55,979 nucleotides of DNA from JBBKWQ01 sp037969115 (GTDB lineage Bacteria; Actinomycetota; Acidimicrobiia; Acidimicrobiales; Ilumatobacteraceae), in the NCBI GenBank assembly GCA_037969115.1, contig JBBKWQ010000048.1, positions 1 to 55,979 of the forward strand, in the 5' to 3' direction. The notes below the pieces were generated by a model. It worked only from the letters and a program-made list of their open reading frames with translations. It was not told where the DNA came from and searched no databases. A program made the translations under genes and the position numbers. Shown piece after piece: positions 36,192 through 44,897 of this stretch. Position 1 is the stretch's first letter. Each line of letters begins with the position of its first letter.

Positions 36192-36959
36192 ATGGGTCTG
36201 CTCGATGGCAAGAAGATCGTGATCACCGGTGTCCTGACCGACGCGTCGCTGGCGTTCGGTGTCGCCCGGATCGCGCTGGAAGAGGGTGCCGAGATCGTCC
36301 TCACCGGGGCCGGCCGTGCGCTGAGCCTCACCGAACGAACGGCGCGCAAGCTCGGCACCGACATCGACGTGTTCGAGTTCGATGTCACAGTTCCCGAGCA
36401 CGTCGATTCCGTACGGGAGTCGGTCGAGGCGAAATGGGGACGGGTCGATGGTGTTCTCCATGCCATCGGGTTCGCGCCGGCGTCGTGCCTCGGCGACGAC
36501 TTCTTCGCGGCTCCGTGGGACGACGTCGCCACGGCGATGCACATCTCGACCTACTCGCTCAAGACCCTCGCCGACGCGTTCGTGCCCCTGATGGACCAGG
36601 GGGGCTCCATCGTCGGGCTCGACTTCGACAATCAGCGGGCCTGGCCGGCATACAACTGGATGGGAGTCGCCAAGTCGGCGTTGCAGAGCCTCTCGCGGTA
36701 CATGGCCCGTGAACTCGGTCCGCAACAGATCCGGTGCAATCTCGTCGCAGCCGGTCCGATACGTACGTTGGCCGCGAAGTCGATTCCGGGCTTCAAGCTG
36801 TTCGAGGACACGTGGGACGGACGTGCGCCACTCGGCTGGGACGTCAACAACAGCGAGCCGGTCGCTCGCACCGTGTGCGCGCTGCTCTCCGACTGGCTGC
36901 CCGCCACGACCGGCGAGATCATCCATGTCGACGGCGGCTACCACGCCATGGGTGCGTGA
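36192..36959 (+). CDS. fabI: Enoyl-[acyl-carrier-protein] reductase (InhA-like)
   Basis: This is a 255-residue SDR enzyme that does the last reduction of each fatty-acid elongation cycle (NADH dependent). It starts MGLLDGKKIVITGVLTDASLAFGVA, has HAIGFAP, and the active site YNWMGVAK, with Tyr and Lys seven apart as in InhA (Tyr158/Lys165). The C-terminal segment ends in GEIIHVDGGYHAMGA. It stands alone on the plus strand, divergent from npdG. Confidence 0.93.
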   Translation: MGLLDGKKIVITGVLTDASLAFGVARIALEEGAEIVLTGAGRALSLTERTARKLGTDIDVFEFDVTVPEHVDSVRESVEAKWGRVDGVLHAIGFAPASCLGDDFFAAPWDDVATAMHISTYSLKTLADAFVPLMDQGGSIVGLDFDNQRAWPAYNWMGVAKSALQSLSRYMARELGPQQIRCNLVAAGPIRTLAAKSIPGFKLFEDTWDGRAPLGWDVNNSEPVARTVCALLSDWLPATTGEIIHVDGGYHAMGA

Positions 36960-36976
36960 ACCCGCACGCCGCCGCC

Positions 36977-37042
36977 GTGGTGGTGGTGATGGCGGTGGTG
37001 CTGGTCGTGGTGGTGGTCGTGGTGGTGGTGGTGGTGGTGGTG
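36977..37042 (+). repeat. GGT trinucleotide tract
   Basis: This is a simple repeat of GGT/GTG with interruptions, the last 22 bases (37021-37042) being uninterrupted GGT units. It fills most of the 147-bp gap between fabI and the DUF255 gene. It could slip in length or form G-quadruplex in the plus strand or its RNA; it also creates a false His-rich frame on the minus strand. Confidence 0.9.
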
Positions 37043-37092
37043 CGAGTGGTCGCGTGACCGTGGAACGAACATCCACACCTGACGCGCGTCGA

Positions 37093-37098
37093 TAGGGT
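37093..37098 (+). promoter_or_regulatory. -10 box for DUF255 gene (leaderless)
   Basis: TAGGGT on the plus strand ends 8 nt before the GTG at 37107. Confidence 0.4.
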
Positions 37099-37106
37099 CG
37101 ACCTCC

Positions 37107-39140
37107 GTGAACCGCCTCGCGAACGAGACCTCGCCGTATCTCAGACAACACCAGGACAACCCAGTCGACTGGTATCCGTGGGGTTCTGAGGCGTTCGAGG
37201 CTGCACGTGAACGAGACGTCCCGGTCCTGTTGTCGGTGGGCTATTCCGCGTGTCATTGGTGCCACGTCATGGCTCACGAGTGTTTCGAGGATGCCGACGT
37301 CGCCGAAGTGATGAATCGCCAGTTCGTGAACATCAAGGTCGACCGCGAGGAGCGACCCGACGTCGATTCGCTGTACATGGACGCCGTGCAGGCCCTGACC
37401 GGTCGGGGTGGTTGGCCGATGACCGTGATGATGAACGCCGACGGAGAGCCGTTCTTCGGTGGCACCTACTTCCCCAAACCGGCGTTCTTGAAGCTGATGG
37501 CTGCGCTCGACGACGTCTGGAGCAGCCGCCGTGACGACCTGACGAAGAACTCCGCGGGACTCATCGAGGCGATCGGAGCATCCGCCGCGGTCACGCCGGC
37601 GGCGGCGGTTCCCAGCCTCGAGCAGGTGAACGAAGCCCTCCAGAAGGTCGCCGGCGCGTTCGACACCGAATGGGGCGGCTTCGGGCAGGCCCCCAAGTTC
37701 CCGTCGACGTTTCACATCGATCTGATCATGCGCGCGTTCATGACCTCGGGAAGTGATGTCGCCCGGCAAATCGTCGAGACCACGCTCGACGCAATGGTGT
37801 CGGGTGGTCTGTACGACCACATCGGAGGGGGTTTCGCGCGGTACTCGACCGACCGGGAATGGCTCGTGCCGCATTTCGAGAAGATGCTCTACGACCAGGC
37901 GCTGTTGGTGCGAATGTACCGGCAGGGCTTCTCGATGCTCGGCAACGACCGTTGGCGGCTCGTCGTCGAGGAGACGATCGAGTACGTGCTCAGAGACCTT
38001 CGTCACCCCGACGGCGGCTTCTACTCCGCGGAGGACGCCGACTCGCTCGACTCGTCCGGGTTCAGCACAGAGGGAGCGTTCTACACCTGGACGCTCGACG
38101 AGGTCAGGGCCGCCGTGGGCGAAGGCGCCGATGCGGTCGCCGAGTGGTTCGGCGTGAGCGAAGAAGGCAACTTCGAGAGACGGTCGATCCCGAATCGTCT
38201 GCACGCCCGAGGCAGGCTCCGGCGCCCGCCGGCAGTCGAGCGGGCACGGCAGCAATTGTTCGTCGCGCGATCGTCACGTCCGAGGCCGGGTCTCGACGAC
38301 AAGGTGCTCACCGAGTGGAATGCGTTGTTCCTCGCATCACTCGCCGATGCCGCGATGCGGTTCGGGCGCACCGATTGGCTCGACGCTGCCGTCGCGAACG
38401 GCGAATTCCTGCTCCGCGAGTTGCGACGCCCCGACGGACGTTGGCACAGGTCGTGGCAGGTCGACGGCACGCCGAACGCTCGCCACGACGCTCTCGCGGC
38501 CGACCATGCCGCACTGGTCGACGCGTTCACCCGGCTCAGCGAAGCCACCGGTGAGTCTCGGTGGATCACCGCCGCCCGCGAAACCGCCGACACGATGCTC
38601 GACCACTTCTGGGATGCGGAGAACGGCGGGCTGTACACGACCGCCGACGACGGCGAGCAGTTGATCGTGCGCCAGAAAGATCTGTACGACAACACCACAC
38701 CGTCAGCGAACTCGGCTGCGGCGATCGCATTGACCAGGTTGGCCGCGCTCACCGGCGAAATGCGCTACGCGAACCAGGCCGATCGAATCCTGCAACTCAT
38801 CGGCGCCGTCTTCGACAAGGCGCCGGGAGGTGTGTCGAACGCCCTCGTTGCGACCGAACTGAGACACCGCGGACTGACCGAGGTCGTGATCGTCGGCGAT
38901 GAGCCCGACCTGGTTCGCATGGCAAAGGCGATCTGGCGACCCGACACCGTACTGGCGTGGGGCGAGCCGTACGATTCCCCGCTGTTCGAGGGTCGGGAAC
39001 CCGGCTTCGCATACGTGTGTCGCGACTTCGCGTGCCAGTTGCCGGTCGACACCGCTGAAGCCCTCTATCAACAGCTGACCGGACGGGAGTTTCCTGCGCC
39101 GAACCCGACCGAAACGGCTACCAACGACCCCGGTGCATGA
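37107..39140 (+). CDS. Thioredoxin-domain DUF255 protein (YyaL/SPATA20 family)
   Basis: This is a 677-residue protein. The N-terminal thioredoxin-like domain has NRLANETSPYLRQHQDNPVDWYPW and the redox site SACHWCHVM (CxxC), then the (alpha/alpha)6 barrel with DTEWGGFGQAPKFP, YDHIGGGFARYSTDREWLVPHFEKMLYDQA and LDDKVLTEWNALFLASLA. The cellular role of the family is unclear. The start is GTG at 37107. Its 3' end overlaps the convergent nitroreductase by 23 bp. Confidence 0.93.
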   Translation: MNRLANETSPYLRQHQDNPVDWYPWGSEAFEAARERDVPVLLSVGYSACHWCHVMAHECFEDADVAEVMNRQFVNIKVDREERPDVDSLYMDAVQALTGRGGWPMTVMMNADGEPFFGGTYFPKPAFLKLMAALDDVWSSRRDDLTKNSAGLIEAIGASAAVTPAAAVPSLEQVNEALQKVAGAFDTEWGGFGQAPKFPSTFHIDLIMRAFMTSGSDVARQIVETTLDAMVSGGLYDHIGGGFARYSTDREWLVPHFEKMLYDQALLVRMYRQGFSMLGNDRWRLVVEETIEYVLRDLRHPDGGFYSAEDADSLDSSGFSTEGAFYTWTLDEVRAAVGEGADAVAEWFGVSEEGNFERRSIPNRLHARGRLRRPPAVERARQQLFVARSSRPRPGLDDKVLTEWNALFLASLADAAMRFGRTDWLDAAVANGEFLLRELRRPDGRWHRSWQVDGTPNARHDALAADHAALVDAFTRLSEATGESRWITAARETADTMLDHFWDAENGGLYTTADDGEQLIVRQKDLYDNTTPSANSAAAIALTRLAALTGEMRYANQADRILQLIGAVFDKAPGGVSNALVATELRHRGLTEVVIVGDEPDLVRMAKAIWRPDTVLAWGEPYDSPLFEGREPGFAYVCRDFACQLPVDTAEALYQQLTGREFPAPNPTETATNDPGA

Positions 39141-39729
39141 TCTCGTCGACCGTTCTGCGAGGTCGACCGGCACTGCGCCCATGCCCATCGTCGTCCGACG
39201 ATGTGTCCGGATAGCCGAGCGCGATCGCTCCGAGCATGTCGAGGCGATCCGGAATCCGCAGCGTCGAGCGGAGATCGTCCTCGCCGTTGAACACCGCGAA
39301 CAGCAGTGCCCCGAGGCCGGCATCCTCTGCAGCCAGGAGCAACGTCATCATCGACATCGACGCGTCGACCGTCCAATACGGCGTGGGCCAAGCGTCCGGG
39401 CCGGTTCCGAGCCCCGTCGATTGCTTGTCGGGTTCGCTGTAGCGATCGATGTAGGCCTGCCGGTCGGCGAACGGCAGCAGGATCACCGGCGCATCGAGGA
39501 GTTGTTGCCACCTGAAGGACGCCCGCCGGTCGGGCGGCAGCGTGACGTCCCAGAACGACGCCACGTCGGCATCGAGCAGCGCGACGACGTGCCACCCCTG
39601 TGTTTTCCCTGCGCTCGGCGCTCGCGATGCGAGGTCGATCAGGTTGTTCAGTACGTCGTCGGGTACGCGCCGGGACGCGAACGAGCGGGTCATTCTCCGA
39701 CGCCTCACGACGTCGGCGAACTCAGCCAC
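39118..39729 (-). CDS. Nitroreductase family protein
   Basis: This is a 203-residue FMN-dependent oxidoreductase. The start EFADVVRRRRMTRSFASRRVP and the RAPSAGKTQGWHVV segment are FMN-phosphate-binding hallmarks; GLGALLFAVFN and the GAIALGYPD C-terminal strand complete the fold. Actinobacterial relatives may use F420 or flavin; this one fits the classic FMN type. It follows the unknown 218-residue gene by 12 nt. Confidence 0.88.
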   Translation of the reverse strand: MAEFADVVRRRRMTRSFASRRVPDDVLNNLIDLASRAPSAGKTQGWHVVALLDADVASFWDVTLPPDRRASFRWQQLLDAPVILLPFADRQAYIDRYSEPDKQSTGLGTGPDAWPTPYWTVDASMSMMTLLLAAEDAGLGALLFAVFNGEDDLRSTLRIPDRLDMLGAIALGYPDTSSDDDGHGRSAGRPRRTVDEIMHRGRW

Positions 39730-39741
39730 GCTGGGCAGGTC

Positions 39742-40398
39742 TCAGCGCTTGCCGAGCTTCACGAGGTCTTCGGTCATGGTCCAGCCGTACACCACCATCG
39801 CCGCGCCGTCCTTGCCGCTCAACGGCGCCAGCATCTCGGCCTGCGCGGCGTCGACGGTGTCGGGCTTGGCGGACTCGAAGTCGAGATGACCCGAGTGGCC
39901 GTTCTTGGACACGATGAAGGTCTTCTGGTCGTACGAGGAATCGACACCGAACCGCTTCGCGAGCCGACGCCCCCAAGCCCGTTCCTCGCCGACCGCACGA
40001 GTTTCCGGCGACGGAGTGACGTCGTCGAGGTCCTTGAACGCGATCAGTGCGTCGGCGGACACGAAGCGAGAACCGACCACGACATCCTCGTCGGGGAACG
40101 CCATCAGGGCGCGGTGGTAGGCCTCGCTCATGAGACCCCGCAGCACCGTGTCGCGCTTGGAGTGACGGCGCACGCTCATCATGCCCAGCAGCACGCACGG
40201 CGTACCGCCGATTCGCTCGAGTGTGGCGAACGTGAACCCGTGGAGTTTTCCGTCGACGCGTGCCGTCGTCGACAGCACCCAATCTTCTTTCGCCTTGGAC
40301 AGCGCGCCGATGTCGTACGACCCTTCCATCGAGGCCATCTCATCGAGGTCGGCATCGGTGAGGGCGCTTGCGTCGTTCGTCACTACTTCGAGTGGCAT
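39742..40398 (-). CDS. Protein of unknown function, possibly acetyltransferase-like
   Basis: This is a 218-residue soluble protein with no signal peptide or membrane helix and no recognised family. The order of predicted strands (DGKLHGFTFATLERIGG, CVLLGMMSVRR, DEDVVVGSRFVSADALIAFKD) recalls a GNAT fold, but the P-loop-like acetyl-CoA motif is not evident. A strong Shine-Dalgarno (GGGGAGAAA) precedes the ATG. Two genes (this and the nitroreductase) form one operon. Confidence 0.7.
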   Translation of the reverse strand: MPLEVVTNDASALTDADLDEMASMEGSYDIGALSKAKEDWVLSTTARVDGKLHGFTFATLERIGGTPCVLLGMMSVRRHSKRDTVLRGLMSEAYHRALMAFPDEDVVVGSRFVSADALIAFKDLDDVTPSPETRAVGEERAWGRRLAKRFGVDSSYDQKTFIVSKNGHSGHLDFESAKPDTVDAAQAEMLAPLSGKDGAAMVVYGWTMTEDLVKLGKR

Positions 40399-40437
40399 GT
40401 GTACTTTCTCCCCGGCGGTACGAGTTGTTGCCCCTCT

Positions 40438-40468
40438 ATTGTGCCACCCGTTCGCCGACAGCGGTCAA
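40438..40468 (-). promoter_or_regulatory. Possible promoter for the unknown/nitroreductase operon
   Basis: Minus-strand TTGACC (40463-40468) and CACAAT (40438-40443) resemble -35 and -10 boxes with a long 19-nt spacer, upstream of a GGGGAGAAA ribosome site. Confidence 0.35.
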
Positions 40469-40553
40469 ACGTGGTCGATGAATGGCCGCCACCAGGGACA
40501 ACCTCCCCGGTCGTCACAGCTGGGCCAGGGCGCCGCTGTTGTTCCCGCCGGTC

Positions 40554-43500
40554 TCAGAGCTGGACGGCGTCGTGGCCGAATGCCATCCGGATCTCACCGA
40601 CGGCACGGTCGATGTCGACCCGGAACTCGTCGGCGAGCCGCAGAATCTTCGCCTGGCCGATGTCGACCTCGACCACCGACTCGCCGGGATGGTCTCGCAG
40701 GATCCGCTTGAGACGCTGGATCTTGAGCTCGTCGAGCGCATGCGACGGCAATCGGAGGCGCAACGGTTGGGCGGGACCGTCCGACAGTCCTGCCAGCACG
40801 GTAATGGTCTGCCCGATCAGACCGAAGCGGGACTCGTCGCGCCTGTCGAGCCGGCCCTTCACGGCCACGATGATGTCGTCTTCGAGCTTGTGACCCTGTT
40901 CGAGCAGGGTGCGGGGGAAGATCGTGACCTCGATCGACGACTCGAGATCCTCCAGGACGAACACAGCCATCTGGTCGCCCTTTCTTGTGAACTTCCGGGC
41001 CAGGTTGGTGATGACGCCGCCGACGACCACGGGCGTACCGTCGTCCATCGTCTGGAGATCGACGAGCGACTGGTCGACCTTGCGCTTGAGCGCCGCCTCG
41101 ACGCCGAACAGCGGATGGTCCGACACGTAGAGCCCGAGCATTTCCTTCTCGTATCGAAGCCGGTCGTTCTTGTCGAACTCGATGTCGGGAATCGGAATCC
41201 GTTCGTCGAATCCGGCCACGCCACCGGTGTCATCACCGTCGCCGTCGGCGTCGCCCCAATCGCCGAACAGACTCATCACGCCCTTGTCCCGCTCGCGGCG
41301 GCGTACCACGGTGGTGTCGATGATCTGCTCGAACACCGCAAGCAACCCGCGTCGCGTGTGACCGAGTCGGTCGAACCCACCGGCCTTGATGAGCGACTCG
41401 ACGGTTCGTTTGTTGAGGACGGGCTCGGGCACGCGTTCGACGAAGTCGTGGAACGACGTGAACGCGCCGTTCTCGGTCCGCTCGCCGAGGAGTTGCTCGA
41501 CGAGGCCCTCCCCGACGTTGCGCACGGCCGACAACCCGAAGGTGATGGCGCCCGGGCTGCCGATCGGCAACGAGACGTCATCGGGGGCGTCGGCTGCCTC
41601 GATCGCATCGAAATCCATCACCGAACGATTCACGTCGGGGGTGAGCACCTTGATGCCGGCCGCCCGGCAGTCGGCGAGGTAGATGGCGGCCTTGTCGAGG
41701 TTGCTCTTGACGCTCGTGAGCAGGCAGGCGAGATATTCGACCGGGTAGTGGGCCTTCAGGTACGCGGTCTGGTACGTGATCAGGCCGTACCCGAAGGTAT
41801 GACTCTTGTTGAACGCATAGTCGGCGAACTTCTCGATGATGTCGAACAGCTGCGGACCGAGTTCGGTGCCGTATCCGGTCTTCTCGACGCCGGCCTCGAA
41901 CGCATCACGTTCTTTCGCCATGAGCTCGCGGATCTTCTTGCCGCACGCCTTGCGGAGGTTGTCGGCCTCTGCCAGTGAATAACCGGCGAACTTCTGCGCA
42001 ACACGCATCACGCTCTCCTGATAGATCATCAGACCGAACGTGTCGTGGAGCACCTCCTCGGCATCTTCGTGGAAGTACTCGACCGGCTTGCGGTGGTTCT
42101 TTCGATCGGCGTAGTCGTAGTGCATGTTGACGCTCATCGGACCGGGCCGGTAGAGCGCGAGTACAGCCGAGACGTCCTCGAACGAGCTCGGGGCCATCGC
42201 CTTCAAGAGTTGCCGCATCGGCGGCGATTCGAGCTGGAACACACCGATCGTGTCACCGCTCGACAGCAGCGAGAACGTCTTGACGTCATCGAGTGGGATG
42301 TTGTCGATGTCGAAGTCGGGACGGTCGTGGCGTCGGACCATCGCTTGGGCGTCGGTGATGACGTCGAGGTTCCGCAGACCAAGGAAATCCATCTTGAGCA
42401 GGCCGAGTTCCTCGACGCCGTGCATTTCGTACTGCGTGACGACCGGCGCGTCGGCGGGATCCTGGCCCGACTCGGGTTTGCGCTGGATCGGGAGGTAGTG
42501 CGTGACCGGTTCTTTGGTGATCACCACGGCTGCCGCGTGGATGCCGTCGGAGCGTTTGAGCCCTTCGAGGCCCTTGGCGACGTCGACCACCCGCTTGATG
42601 TCGGGGTCGGTGTCGTACATCGCGCGGAGCTCGGAGGCTGCCTTGAATCCGTCGGCGTACTTCTCGGATGTTTCGAAGCAGTACTTCAGTGGCGTGTCGC
42701 GGCCCATCACGAGCGGCGGCATCGCCTTGGCGACCTTGTCCCCCAGCCCGTATGGATACCCGAGTACCCGTGCGGCGTCGCGAACGGCATTGCGCGCCTT
42801 GATCGTGCCGAACGTGATGATCTGTGCGACGTGGTCGCGCCCGTACTTGTCGGCCGCGTAGCGAATCATCTCGTCGCGATATCGCGAGTCGAAGTCCATG
42901 TCGATGTCGGGCATCGAGATGCGACTGGGGTTCAGGAACCGTTCGAACAGGAGGTCGTACTTGATGGGGTCGAGGTCGGTGATCCACAGGCAGTATGCGA
43001 CCGCACAACCCGCCGCTGAACCGCGTCCGGGGCCGACGCGGATGCCGCCGTCACGGGCGTGTTTGATGAGATCCCACGTGATCAGGAAGTACGACGCGAA
43101 CCCCATGTCGTTGATGACCTTGAGCTCGTACGCCACCCGTTCCACCACCGCTGCAGGAAGGTCGTCGCCCCAACGGCGCTTCGCTCCCTCCCAGGTGAGG
43201 AAGTCGAGATATTCCTTGTCGGCGGAGAAGCCGTCGGGGAGCGGGAAATCCGGCAGCAGCGCATCGCCGAAGGTGATCTCGAGTTCGGCGCGCTCGGCGA
43301 CCCAGAGGGTGTTGTCGCACGCCTCGGGCACTTCGCGGAACAGGTATCGCATCTCCTGCGCGGTCTTCAGGTAATGCTCTTGGCCCTCGAACTTGAAACG
43401 CTTCGGGTCGGAAATGAGTGCGCCGGTCTGCACGCACAGCAGGGCGTCGTGCGACTCGTGATCTTCGCGATGTGTGTAGTGCGAATCGTTGGTTGCGATG

Positions 43501-44144
43501 ATCGGCGCACCGATCATCTTCGCGATCTGCAGCAGTTGCGGATTGGTCTCGATCTGGGCGGCGATTCCGTGGTCTTGGAGCTCGACGAACAAGTTGTCCC
43601 GGCCGAAGATGTCCTGGAGCCTCGCCGCCTTCTCGATGGCACCTTGCTCGTCGCCCTGCAGCAGTGATTGCAGAACTTGACCACCGAGACACCCCGTCGT
43701 GGCGATGAGACCCTCGGAGTACTTCTCGAGCAACTCCCAGTCGACGCGGGGCTTGTAGTAGTAGCCCTCCATGAACGCCAGGCTCGACAACTGGATGAGG
43801 TTGCGGTATCCCACCTCGTTCTCGGCGAGCAGAGTGAGGTGGTAGTAGAGCTTCTTGCCCCCCTCGGTGTCGCCGCCCGAGTCGTCGACCCGCCCCCGCC
43901 TCGTGGGCCGTTCCGATCGATGATCGTGGGCCATGTAGGCCTCGGTGCCGATGATCGGTTTGACACCCTGCCGACGGCACTCCTTGTAGAACTCGAGCGT
44001 TCCGTACATGTTGCCGTGGTCGGTGATGCCGATTGCCGGTTGGCCGTCGGCCGCCACCTTCGCCACCATCTCGTCGAGGCGCGCCGCGCCGTCGAGCATC
44101 GAGAACTCGGTGTGGACATGAAGATGGGTGAACGAGTCAGCCAC
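40554..44144 (-). CDS. dnaE: DNA polymerase III subunit alpha
   Basis: This is the 1196-residue replicative C-family polymerase DnaE1. The N-terminal PHP domain (HLHVHTEFSMLDGAARLDEM, GITDHGNMYGT) is followed by the palm with GPGRGSAAG and the catalytic pair in PDIDMDFD, then LKMDFLGLRNLDVI, the FNKSHTFGYGLITY fingers, tandem HhH, and an OB fold (KFTRKGDQMAVFVLEDL). Full length with PHP metal ligands largely visible. The start is GTG at 44144 (VADSFTHLHVH). A TAAGGT at 44198-44203 may be its -10, leaving a leader of about 50 nt. Confidence 0.96.
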   Translation of the reverse strand: MADSFTHLHVHTEFSMLDGAARLDEMVAKVAADGQPAIGITDHGNMYGTLEFYKECRRQGVKPIIGTEAYMAHDHRSERPTRRGRVDDSGGDTEGGKKLYYHLTLLAENEVGYRNLIQLSSLAFMEGYYYKPRVDWELLEKYSEGLIATTGCLGGQVLQSLLQGDEQGAIEKAARLQDIFGRDNLFVELQDHGIAAQIETNPQLLQIAKMIGAPIIATNDSHYTHREDHESHDALLCVQTGALISDPKRFKFEGQEHYLKTAQEMRYLFREVPEACDNTLWVAERAELEITFGDALLPDFPLPDGFSADKEYLDFLTWEGAKRRWGDDLPAAVVERVAYELKVINDMGFASYFLITWDLIKHARDGGIRVGPGRGSAAGCAVAYCLWITDLDPIKYDLLFERFLNPSRISMPDIDMDFDSRYRDEMIRYAADKYGRDHVAQIITFGTIKARNAVRDAARVLGYPYGLGDKVAKAMPPLVMGRDTPLKYCFETSEKYADGFKAASELRAMYDTDPDIKRVVDVAKGLEGLKRSDGIHAAAVVITKEPVTHYLPIQRKPESGQDPADAPVVTQYEMHGVEELGLLKMDFLGLRNLDVITDAQAMVRRHDRPDFDIDNIPLDDVKTFSLLSSGDTIGVFQLESPPMRQLLKAMAPSSFEDVSAVLALYRPGPMSVNMHYDYADRKNHRKPVEYFHEDAEEVLHDTFGLMIYQESVMRVAQKFAGYSLAEADNLRKACGKKIRELMAKERDAFEAGVEKTGYGTELGPQLFDIIEKFADYAFNKSHTFGYGLITYQTAYLKAHYPVEYLACLLTSVKSNLDKAAIYLADCRAAGIKVLTPDVNRSVMDFDAIEAADAPDDVSLPIGSPGAITFGLSAVRNVGEGLVEQLLGERTENGAFTSFHDFVERVPEPVLNKRTVESLIKAGGFDRLGHTRRGLLAVFEQIIDTTVVRRRERDKGVMSLFGDWGDADGDGDDTGGVAGFDERIPIPDIEFDKNDRLRYEKEMLGLYVSDHPLFGVEAALKRKVDQSLVDLQTMDDGTPVVVGGVITNLARKFTRKGDQMAVFVLEDLESSIEVTIFPRTLLEQGHKLEDDIIVAVKGRLDRRDESRFGLIGQTITVLAGLSDGPAQPLRLRLPSHALDELKIQRLKRILRDHPGESVVEVDIGQAKILRLADEFRVDIDRAVGEIRMAFGHDAVQL

Positions 44145-44288
44145 GGACGGGGACGATCAACTTTCGGCGAGCACGAATGACACAGGTGTGGTTCGCGACC
44201 TTACCAGCCGGCCGGCGACACGAGATCGGAGCCGATCGGCCCAGCGATCGGGAGCATGTGTGCTTCACCAGCGTCGCCGACACTCGCG

Positions 44289-44864
44289 TCACAGGTACGT
44301 GCCGGGACGGTCGGAGGCGGGTATCTGTTGCCCGGCGGCGTCGTGACCGGGCATCGCCTGTCCTTGAGGGCCTACCGCGCTGCCCGGAGGGAGCTGACGC
44401 ATCTGTTCGAGCTGTTGTCGCGCCGCGATCTGCTGCGCGAACAGCGTGGCCTGGATGCCGTGAAAGAGTCCTTCGAGCCATCCGACGAGCTGCGCCTGAG
44501 CGATTCGGAGTTCGGCGTCGCTCGGCACCGTTTCGTCGTCGAACGGCAGCGCGAGCATGCGAAGTTCCTCCTGGAGATCTGGCGACAGCGCTTCGCCGAG
44601 TTCCACGATCGAGCGCTCGTAGATCTCCGCCAGCCGCTCGCGGCTGGCGTCGTCGAGCGGGGCGTGGCGAACCTCTTCGAGGAGCTGTTTCACCATCGAC
44701 CCGATTCGCATCACCTTGGCCGGCGACGTCACGCTGCCCGGATCCGGATCGGGCTGGTCGTCGCCCTCGGGGGCAGCGCCTCGAGAATCGTCGACGATCT
44801 CTCCGTGCTCGACGACCGGCTCGGTCGTGCCTGCATCGTCTGATGTCGTTCCCTCGTTCGTCAT
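44289..44864 (-). CDS. bpa: Bacterial proteasome activator Bpa
   Basis: This is a 191-residue homologue of M. tuberculosis Bpa (Rv3780), an ATP-independent ring that opens the 20S proteasome. The core matches well: MRIGSMVKQLLEEVRHAPLD, LALPFDDETVPSDAELRIAQAQLVGWLEGLFHGIQATLFAQQ. The disordered N-terminus is acidic. The C-terminus is GTYL where M. tuberculosis has GQYL, the gate-docking peptide. A GGAGGAG ribosome site precedes the ATG. It implies a 20S proteasome elsewhere in the genome. Confidence 0.92.
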   Translation of the reverse strand: MTNEGTTSDDAGTTEPVVEHGEIVDDSRGAAPEGDDQPDPDPGSVTSPAKVMRIGSMVKQLLEEVRHAPLDDASRERLAEIYERSIVELGEALSPDLQEELRMLALPFDDETVPSDAELRIAQAQLVGWLEGLFHGIQATLFAQQIAARQQLEQMRQLPPGSAVGPQGQAMPGHDAAGQQIPASDRPGTYL

Positions 44865-44897
44865 GCGACTCCTCCTCCGACCTCGGTCGATCGATTG

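Noticed and set aside
36938..37159. Minus-strand His-rich 73-codon frame (runs of His and HHHD)
   Set aside because: It is made by the GGT tract read backwards, overlaps the coding ends of fabI and the DUF255 gene, and has no ribosome site.
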